8,012 nucleotides of DNA from JAVVFH01 sp032250585. Lineage in GTDB: Bacteria > Pseudomonadota > Gammaproteobacteria > Xanthomonadales > SZUA-36. The stretch spans positions 1 through 8,012 of the forward strand of contig JAVVFH010000159.1 in NCBI GenBank assembly GCA_032250585.1. The letters run 5' to 3'. The notes beneath the pieces are model-generated. The model was not told the DNA's origin. It saw only the letters and a program-made list of their open reading frames with translations, and ran no database searches. Below, piece by piece: positions 1 to 5,069 of this stretch. Both the position numbers and the translations under genes were made by a program. The first letter of the stretch is position 1, and each line of letters opens with the position of its first letter.

Positions 1-814
1 GGAACGCGCCGCGTTTTTCGGTGACGGCCTGCGAGTGAAGTAAAGCGGTGCCGACCAGCCACGGCATGAATGAGGCATTTTCAACCGGGTCCCAGAACCA
101 CCAGCCGCCCCAGCCGAGCTCGTAGTAAGCCCACCAGCTGCCGAGCGCGATGCCCAGTGTCAAAAAGGCCCAGGCGACGTGCGTCCAGGGCCGCGACCAA
201 CGCACCCAGTCTCGGTCGACCTGCTGGCCCAGCAGCGCCGCGACGGCGAAGGCGAAGGCCACGGAGAAACCAACGTAGCCCATGTACAGCATCGGCGGGT
301 GAATGATCAGTCCCGGGTCCTGCAGCAGCGGGTTCAGGTCCATGCCGTCTGCCGCGGCCGGAATCAGCCGCGTGAACGGGTTGGAGGTGAAAATGATGAA
401 CAGCAGGAAACCGCAGGAAACCCAGCCCAGCACCGACAGCACGCGGGCGCGGAAATCGTCGGGCAGCGCCTTGCTGAACAGTGCGACCGCGAAAGTCCAC
501 AGGCAGAGCACGAGCTGCCACAGCAGCAACGAGCCTTCGTGCGAACCCCAGACGGCGGAGTAGCGGTACAGCATCGGCAATTGGGAGTTGCTGTTGCGTG
601 CGACGTATTCCACGGAAAAATCCTGGGACACGAAATTCCAGGTAAGAACGGCGAAGGCGCCGGCGACCAGCAGGAACTGCGTGGCCGCACCGGTGGTGCC
701 GATCTTCATCAGGCGCGTATCGCCAGTGGAGGCACCGATCAGCGGAAAGATGCCCATGACGACGCTGATCAGCAGCGCGCCGAGCAGGAGGACTTGTCCA
801 AGTTCAGCAGTCAT
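1..814 (-). CDS. ccmF: Cytochrome c-type biogenesis protein CcmF, N-terminal part (cut by window edge)
   Basis: Integral inner-membrane protein of System I cytochrome c maturation. It works with CcmH/CcmI to attach haem delivered by CcmE to apocytochrome c on the periplasmic side. Only the first 271 residues are in the window; the E. coli protein is about 650 long. Hydrophobic membrane segments alternate with loops throughout. The tryptophan-rich WWD domain that handles haem lies at about residues 226-252 (from GSWWAYYELGWGG to DPVENASFMPW). His172 (in IIHPPMLY) and His260 (in LLHSQAVTEKRG) match the conserved E. coli His173 and His261 by context. The start is the ATG at 814-812, 7 bases after the ccmE stop. 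No good ribosome binding site is visible, so translation is probably coupled to ccmE. The frame stays open to the left edge. Identification is very secure; the rest of the gene is not seen. Confidence 0.97.
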   Translation of the reverse strand, partial: MTAELGQVLLLGALLISVVMGIFPLIGASTGDTRLMKIGTTGAATQFLLVAGAFAVLTWNFVSQDFSVEYVARNSNSQLPMLYRYSAVWGSHEGSLLLWQLVLCLWTFAVALFSKALPDDFRARVLSVLGWVSCGFLLFIIFTSNPFTRLIPAAADGMDLNPLLQDPGLIIHPPMLYMGYVGFSVAFAFAVAALLGQQVDRDWVRWSRPWTHVAWAFLTLGIALGSWWAYYELGWGGWWFWDPVENASFMPWLVGTALLHSQAVTEKRGAF

Positions 815-821
815 GGCTCAT

Positions 822-1268
822 TCAGCGTCCGTTTGCGGGGTGGGCCCCGGTTTTTTCCAGCGCGTCGGCAACTTCCGGCGGCATGTAATTCTCGTCGTGC
901 TTGGCCAGTACTTCGCGGGCTTCGAACAACCCCTGCGCGTTCAACTCGCCGCGGGCAATGACACCCTGTCCCTCGCGAAACAGGTCCGGCAGGATGCCGA
1001 CGTATTCCACGGGCAGTTCCTCCGGTCCGTCGGTGATCACGAAACGGGTGGCCAGGCCGCCCTCGTCGCGCACGACGCTGCCCGGCTTGACCAGTCCGCC
1101 GAGACGGAATTGGCGGCCCGGCGGAATTGGCTGCTCCGCGAGTTCGCTCGGGCTCTGGAAGTACAGGAGATTCTCCTGCAGCGAATAGAAGGCGATGGTG
1201 CTGGAGACGCCCACACCGGCCAGGATCAGCAAAGCGGCAATCAATCTTCTCTTACGTGTTGGAGTCAC
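822..1268 (-). CDS. ccmE: Periplasmic haem chaperone CcmE
   Basis: A 148-residue membrane-anchored haem chaperone. It receives haem from CcmC (released by CcmAB) and carries it covalently to CcmF. The N-terminus is basic (KRR at 6-8), followed by one membrane anchor at about 9-28. The periplasmic domain (about 30-130) has the OB-fold sequence pattern of the family. The haem-attachment motif HxxxY is intact in KHDENYMPP: His124 is the expected covalent ligand and Tyr128 the axial ligand. The tail after the motif is about 20 residues; the E. coli protein is slightly longer at 159. The start is a GTG at 1268-1266, preceded by AGAGGA about 8 bases upstream, and it lies inside the end of ccmD (17-base overlap). 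A GTG start within the preceding gene suggests translational coupling. Confidence 0.97.
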   Translation of the reverse strand: MTPTRKRRLIAALLILAGVGVSSTIAFYSLQENLLYFQSPSELAEQPIPPGRQFRLGGLVKPGSVVRDEGGLATRFVITDGPEELPVEYVGILPDLFREGQGVIARGELNAQGLFEAREVLAKHDENYMPPEVADALEKTGAHPANGR

Positions 1269-1407
1269 GGGACGGTTCCTCTAACTGGTTTAACTTGCGG
1301 ATATCCCTGATGGCACGCCTTTTCTTCGCCAGCGGCGCCAGTGCGCACCAGAGCAGTACGACGGCGCCTATCGCGTAGGACGCCCAGATGAAGGGAGCAT
1401 GGCTCAT
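1252..1407 (-). CDS. ccmD: Haem exporter subunit CcmD
   Basis: A 51-residue protein with one membrane segment at about residues 8-27 (from WASYAIGAVVLLWCALA), followed by a strongly basic cytoplasmic stretch (KKRRAIRDIRK) and an acidic tail. This is the usual plan of CcmD, a small subunit that joins the CcmABC complex and is needed to release haem-loaded CcmE. The start is the ATG at 1407-1405, which overlaps the ccmC stop as ATGA. It is preceded by GGGAG with 8 bases of spacing, one of the best ribosome binding sites in the operon. The same frame continues 45 codons upstream of this ATG, but that stretch lies inside ccmC and has no membrane character, so it was left out. CcmD is poorly conserved in sequence. 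The call rests on size, topology and position between ccmC and ccmE, which together are convincing. Confidence 0.9.
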   Translation of the reverse strand: MSHAPFIWASYAIGAVVLLWCALAPLAKKRRAIRDIRKLNQLEEPSRDSNT

Positions 1408-2192
1408 GCCCTGTTCTCCCGGATCATTTCGCGAGCCCAGGACTTTCGCAGGTCTTGCTGCAGCAGTTTGACGCGCGAGCGCGTCAGCAGGTTCGCCGCG
1501 TAGTAGAACTTGGTGGCAACGGCCATGATCAGTAGCGGCCACAGCATGCTCGGATCGATGCTGCTACCGCCGGTGATGCTGATGCTGCTGCCCTGGTGGA
1601 GTGTGTTCCACCACTTTACGGAGTAATGAATGATCGGCAGGTTCACCAGCCCTACCAGGGCCAGCAGACAGGCGGCGCGCGCGGCCTTGCGCGGCTCGTC
1701 GATGGCGTTGTGCAGGCCGATCACGCCGAGGTACAGGAACAGAAGGACCAGTTCACTGGTCAGCCGTGCGTCCCAGACCCAGTAGGTTCCCCAGGTGGGC
1801 CGGCCCCACAGCGAACCGCTGGCCAGCGCGATCAGCGTGAAGGCGGCGCCGATCGGGGCGCTGCTCATGGCCATGATCTCCATGATGCGAATCCGCCAGA
1901 CCAGGGCGATGAAACCCATGACGGCCATCGCGGCGTAAATCAGCATCGACATCCAGGCCGCGGGCACGTGCAGGTACATAATGCGAAAGCTTTCGCCCTG
2001 CAGGTAATCCGGCGGCGCCTTGAACAGGCCCAGGTAAAGCCCCCACACCGCCAGCGCGCCGAACAGCGCCCACAGCCAGGGAATGAGCTTGCCCGCGAAG
2101 CCGTAAAACCAGGCCGGCGAGCCCATCTTGTGGATGAACATCACCAGCGCGTTCTTGCGTGGCTTTTGCTGGACTGCAGTATTCACATTCAT
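1404..2192 (-). CDS. ccmC: Haem delivery protein CcmC
   Basis: A 262-residue polytopic inner-membrane protein of the haem-handling family that also includes CcmF and CcsBA. It presents haem to CcmE at the periplasmic face. The tryptophan-rich WWD motif is at about residues 126-147 (SLWGRPTWGTYWVWDARL). The two flanking histidines are His75 (in MYLHVPAAW) and His189 (in IIHYSVKWWNTLHQ), the counterparts by context of E. coli His60 and His184. About six hydrophobic segments can be traced, the first at 37-56 and the last near 216-235. The start is the ATG at 2192-2190, overlapping the ccmB stop as ATGA. The ribosome binding site is weak, so coupling to ccmB is likely. Length is normal for the family, and no key residue appears to be missing. 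Confidence 0.97.
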   Translation of the reverse strand: MNVNTAVQQKPRKNALVMFIHKMGSPAWFYGFAGKLIPWLWALFGALAVWGLYLGLFKAPPDYLQGESFRIMYLHVPAAWMSMLIYAAMAVMGFIALVWRIRIMEIMAMSSAPIGAAFTLIALASGSLWGRPTWGTYWVWDARLTSELVLLFLYLGVIGLHNAIDEPRKAARAACLLALVGLVNLPIIHYSVKWWNTLHQGSSISITGGSSIDPSMLWPLLIMAVATKFYYAANLLTRSRVKLLQQDLRKSWAREMIRENRA

Positions 2193-2911
2193 GACAGGCT
2201 AATCTTCAGGGCGGCGGCCGCTGCGAACGGCGCGAGTGTCAGGGAGGTTATCAGGCCAGCCGTCAACAGACCCAGGAAAGCAGTGTAAGGCAAGCCGTCC
2301 GAGGCTGCCATCACAGCGGCCGTCGCGATAATCAAGATGGGGACATACAGCGGAAACACCAGCAGGGACAGCAGCTGGCCGCCCCGTTTCAGGCTGATGG
2401 TCAGCCCCACGCCGATCGATCCGATCAGGCTGAGGATCGGGGTTCCCAGCGCGAGCGTCAGTACCATGACGCCCAGCGACTCGAGCGGCAGGTTCATCCA
2501 CACGGCCAGCAGCGGCGACAGCAGCACCAGCGGCAGCCCGGCGACCAGCCAGTGGGCGACGATCTTGGCCAGCGAGATCAAGGTCAGCGGGTGGCCGCTG
2601 ATGACGAACTGCTCAAGACTGCCGTCCTCGAAGTCCGAGCGGAACAGGCCGTCCAGTGAAATGACGGTCGCCAGCAGCGCGGCGATCCAGATGACGCCGG
2701 GTGCGATGCGCGCCAGCAATTCCGGGCTGGGGCCGATGCCGAGCGGGAACAGGCTGATGATCACGAGCAGGAAAATAACGGGGAAGAGCAACTCGGTCCG
2801 GCGCCGGAAGGCCAGCAGGAGGTCGCGCCTGAGCAGCGCAAAGAACGCTTTCGACAGACTGCCTTGCGCGACTTGCGTGACCTGCGCGATCTGCACGACC
2901 TGCGTGTTCAT
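2189..2911 (-). CDS. ccmB: Haem exporter membrane subunit CcmB
   Basis: A 240-residue membrane subunit that pairs with the ATPase CcmA. Residues from about 25 onward follow the E. coli protein closely, including FPLGIGPSPELLARIAPGVIW, EDGSLEQ, AHWLVAGLPL, LKRGGQLLSLLV and a C-terminus PFAAAAALKISLS. About six membrane segments are present. The start chosen is the ATG at 2911-2909. It overlaps the ccmA stop as ATGA and has CGGAG 7 bases upstream. The same frame runs 15 codons further upstream inside ccmA; that longer form has no such support and was rejected. Compared with E. coli, this form has an N-terminal extension of about 22 residues. Its residues 4-15 are four Q-[VI]-x triplets encoded by a 9-base repeat. 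The extension is hydrophilic and its role is unknown. Confidence 0.96.
   Translation of the reverse strand: MNTQVVQIAQVTQVAQGSLSKAFFALLRRDLLLAFRRRTELLFPVIFLLVIISLFPLGIGPSPELLARIAPGVIWIAALLATVISLDGLFRSDFEDGSLEQFVISGHPLTLISLAKIVAHWLVAGLPLVLLSPLLAVWMNLPLESLGVMVLTLALGTPILSLIGSIGVGLTISLKRGGQLLSLLVFPLYVPILIIATAAVMAASDGLPYTAFLGLLTAGLITSLTLAPFAAAAALKISLS
2868..2903. repeat. Four imperfect 9-base tandem repeats in the 5' end of ccmB
   Basis: On the plus strand the units are gcgacttgc, gtgacctgc, gcgatctgc and acgacctgc. Each differs from the consensus GCGACCTGC at exactly one position, and each at a different place. Read on the minus strand they encode residues 4-15 of CcmB as Q-V-V, Q-I-A, Q-V-T and Q-V-A. 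The 9-base unit keeps the reading frame, so a gain or loss of units would lengthen or shorten the protein without breaking it. The preceding 9 bases (2859-2867) match the consensus at only 5 of 9 positions and were not counted. Confidence 0.75.
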
Positions 2912-3498
2912 GCCGGAGCTCCGGAAACCAGGTGATAGTCTTGCGTGTTGGCCCAATCGGGGCGGTGTGCGCCGTGTGTGGCGAGCACGCAGGCGCCGCC
3001 AGTTCTCAGGTGGGCGGCCAGCAGATCGTCGACTCGCTCGACGCCCTCCTGGTCCAGGTTCGAATACGGCTCGTCAAGCAGCCACAAAGGCGAATCGCCC
3101 AGCAACAAACGGGCCAGTGCGCAGCGTTTTCGCTGTCCCGCCGACAGGGTGCGGGCCAGTTGCTCGCGAACCCTGCCGAGGCCCATTTTCTGGAGGACTT
3201 CATTGCTGCTGACCGCAGCGGTGCCCAGGAAATCGCGCATGAAACGCAGGTTTTCAAGCACGCTCAGGTCGTCCTTGATCGCGAGATGGTGGCCAACGTA
3301 AGCCATGCCGCCGGCGCGGTTATCCAGTTGGCCGGAACTGGGGTCCAGAATACCGGCGAGGACGCGGATCAAGGTCGTTTTTCCGCAGCCGTTCGCACCG
3401 GTGACCAGCAGCAGCTCACCCGCGCCAAGCTGAAAGCTGACCGGGTGAAAAACCGGCTGAAAATACCGCTCGAAACTGATGTTTGAGGCTGAAAGCAT
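2908..3498 (-). CDS. ccmA: Haem exporter ATP-binding protein CcmA
   Basis: A 196-residue ABC ATPase, cytoplasmic, that powers release of haem-loaded CcmE from the CcmABCD complex. All nucleotide-binding elements are present: Walker A GANGCGKT at residues 34-41, signature LSAGQ at 118-122, Walker B with catalytic Glu in WLLDEP at 139-144, the D-loop SNLD after it, and the switch His175 in ATHGAH. YVGHH at about 67-71 takes the place of the usual Q-loop; CcmA proteins commonly have a GH pair there. The protein is a lone ATPase domain of typical length. The start is the ATG at 3498-3496, with a modest GGAA just upstream. It is the first gene of the operon, so the operon's promoter should lie in the region above 3498. 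Confidence 0.97.
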   Translation of the reverse strand: MLSASNISFERYFQPVFHPVSFQLGAGELLLVTGANGCGKTTLIRVLAGILDPSSGQLDNRAGGMAYVGHHLAIKDDLSVLENLRFMRDFLGTAAVSSNEVLQKMGLGRVREQLARTLSAGQRKRCALARLLLGDSPLWLLDEPYSNLDQEGVERVDDLLAAHLRTGGACVLATHGAHRPDWANTQDYHLVSGAPA

Positions 3499-3581
3499 GA
3501 AGTTCCACGGGCCCGGGTCATTGCAGTCGCGCCATGCTACGAAAACCCCATCGGCAAGTCCAAGCTATTCTCCCGGTTCAA

Positions 3582-3595
3582 ATGATTCAGATCAA
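3582..3595. promoter_or_regulatory. Candidate FNR/ANR-type binding site in the ccmA-gor divergent region
   Basis: The 14 bases ATGATtcagATCAA match the FNR consensus TTGAT-N4-ATCAA at 9 of 10 specified positions; only the first base differs. The centre (3588.5) is about 90 bases upstream of the ccmA start and about 109 bases upstream of the gor start, inside the only AT-rich stretch of the region. FNR and ANR are oxygen-sensing activators or repressors, and ccm genes are often under their control in gammaproteobacteria. The match is read directly from the sequence; binding and the gene controlled are inferred. A CRP-like protein with related specificity is an alternative. Confidence 0.5.
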
Positions 3596-3615
3596 TACAT
3601 CAATTGTATAGTCTG

Positions 3616-3621
3616 TAATAT
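3616..3621 (+). promoter_or_regulatory. Possible -10 element for gor (TAATAT)
   Basis: TAATAT matches the sigma-70 -10 consensus at 4 of 6 positions. No good -35 lies at 16-18 bases. The expected start of transcription near 3628 would put the FNR-like box centre at about -40, close to the -41.5 usual for activators that replace the -35. It would give a leader of about 70 bases before gor. On the minus strand a weaker pair, TTGATC with GAGAAT (3567-3572) at 17 bases, could serve ccmA; its -35 is part of the FNR-like box. Both readings are tentative. Confidence 0.28.
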
Positions 3622-3697
3622 TGGAACTTCGGCGGCGGTCCCGTAAAACGCTTCCCAGAAACCTGTGACCGCGCCCGGAGCAAGGAGTTTTACCTGG

Positions 3698-5059
3698 ATG
3701 AGTGAATTTGATTTTGATCTGTTCGTGATCGGGGCGGGATCCGGTGGCGTGCGTGCGGCCCGAATCGCGGCCAGTCATGGCGCGCGTGTGGGCATTTGCG
3801 AGGAAAGCCGGGTCGGCGGCACCTGCGTGATTCGCGGCTGCGTGCCGAAGAAACTGCTGGTCTACGCGTCGCACTTCGCCGAGGATTTCGAGGACGCGCG
3901 CGGTTTTGGCTGGGAAACCGGGCCCCACCGCTTCAGCTGGCCGGCGCTGATCCGCGCCAAGGACCAGGAGATCGACCGTCTGAACCGGGTTTATCTGAAG
4001 TTGCTGTCCGACTCGGGCGTGAAACTGTACGAGGAGCGCGGCGTCTTCACCGATCCGCATACCGTGCAGCTCGGCACTGACCGGGTCACCGCCAGGTACA
4101 TCCTGATCGCGACCGGCAGCCGGCCCTGGGTGCCGGAGGTTCCCGGTTTCGAACACGCCATCACTTCCGACGAGGCGTTTTACCTGGACGACCTGCCGCC
4201 GCGCGTGGCCCTGGTCGGCGGCGGTTTCATCGCCTGCGAGTTCGCCGGTATCTTCAACGGCCTTGGTTCAAAAGTGACTCAGATTTACCGCGGCGACGCC
4301 GTTCTGCGGGGTTTCGACCAAGACGTACGGCGGGTGGTCGGCAGCGAAATGCGCAAGAAAGGCATCGAGCTCCGGCTGGAGGAGCATGTGCTGGGCATCC
4401 AAAAGTGTGACTCAGGGCTGGAATTGTCGCTCGACGGGGGTGAGGCCCTGGAAGTCGACCAGGTGCTGTACGCCACCGGGCGCGTGCCCAACGTGCGCGG
4501 CCTGAATTTGCTGGATGTCGGTGTGGAAGTGCGCGCCGGCGGGCGCATCCGGGTCAATGACCTCTCGCAGACCAGCGTCGGGCATATCTACGCCGTCGGT
4601 GACGTCACCAGCCGCGTCAACCTGACGCCGGTCGCGATTTACGAGGGCCACGCCTTTGCGGACTCGATATTCGGTGGACGCTTGCGCCCGGTGAACCACC
4701 AGTTCGTGCCGTCTGCCGTGTTTTCGCAGCCGCCCGTGGGCACCGTGGGTTACGGTGAGGAAGAGGCAACCGTCCACTGCGGGCCGGTGGATGTCTACCT
4801 CAGCGAGTTCCGGCCAATGAAACACACTCTTTCCGGACGCGATGAGAAAACCATGATGAAACTGATCGTGGAGCGCGAGGGTCAGAAGGTCGTAGGTATT
4901 CACGTTGTCGGTCTGGATGCGGCTGAAATCGTGCAGGGTTTTGCCGTGGCGGTAAAATCCGGACTGACCAAGGAGCAGTTTGATGCGACCATCGGCATTC
5001 ACCCGACCGCCGCCGAAGAACTGGTGACCATGCGCACGCCCGTCAGAAGCCATGAATAA
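3698..5059 (+). CDS. gor: Glutathione-disulfide reductase (NADPH)
   Basis: A 453-residue cytoplasmic flavoenzyme, a homodimer in this family, that reduces glutathione disulfide with NADPH. The FAD-binding GAGSGG is at 12-17 and the redox-active disulfide motif GGTCVIRGCVPKK at 40-52 (Cys43, Cys48). The NADPH domain carries GGGFIACEFAG at about 174-184, then Arg198 and Arg204 in YRGDAVLRGFD, the arginines expected for NADPH rather than NADH. The second FAD motif is IYAVGDVT (297-304). The active-site His435 and Glu440 lie in GIHPTAAEE. Phrases such as GDVTSRVNLTPVAIYEG resemble the plant/cyanobacterial-type subgroup more than E. coli Gor. The start is the ATG at 3698, with AAGGAG at 3682-3687. 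A GTG 11 codons upstream was rejected because the binding site lies downstream of it. Trypanothione or mercuric reductase and dihydrolipoamide dehydrogenase are the other members to exclude; the arginines and overall pattern favour Gor. Confidence 0.94.
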   Translation: MSEFDFDLFVIGAGSGGVRAARIAASHGARVGICEESRVGGTCVIRGCVPKKLLVYASHFAEDFEDARGFGWETGPHRFSWPALIRAKDQEIDRLNRVYLKLLSDSGVKLYEERGVFTDPHTVQLGTDRVTARYILIATGSRPWVPEVPGFEHAITSDEAFYLDDLPPRVALVGGGFIACEFAGIFNGLGSKVTQIYRGDAVLRGFDQDVRRVVGSEMRKKGIELRLEEHVLGIQKCDSGLELSLDGGEALEVDQVLYATGRVPNVRGLNLLDVGVEVRAGGRIRVNDLSQTSVGHIYAVGDVTSRVNLTPVAIYEGHAFADSIFGGRLRPVNHQFVPSAVFSQPPVGTVGYGEEEATVHCGPVDVYLSEFRPMKHTLSGRDEKTMMKLIVEREGQKVVGIHVVGLDAAEIVQGFAVAVKSGLTKEQFDATIGIHPTAAEELVTMRTPVRSHE

Positions 5060-5069
5060 GGTAGCGAAT

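Noticed and set aside
179..1310. Long plus-strand open frames opposite ccmF, ccmE and ccmD (179-961 and 588-1310)
   Set aside because: They run antisense to genes with clear family motifs. The products are rich in Arg, Gln and Pro with no recognisable domain, as expected of shadows in GC-rich DNA.
2337..3212. 291-codon plus-strand open frame opposite ccmB and ccmA
   Set aside because: It is Ser/Arg/Pro-rich with no domain and spans the junction of two securely identified genes on the other strand.
3595..3609. Inverted repeat ATACA-N5-TGTAT beside the FNR-like box
   Set aside because: The arms are only 5 bases, match no known operator that I can name, and fall in AT-rich sequence where such pairs arise by chance.
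5052..5069. Alternative protease start at the ATG at 5052
   Set aside because: It has no good ribosome binding site and adds six residues before the signal peptide; the ATG at 5070 has TAAGG at good spacing. It remains possible through coupling to gor.
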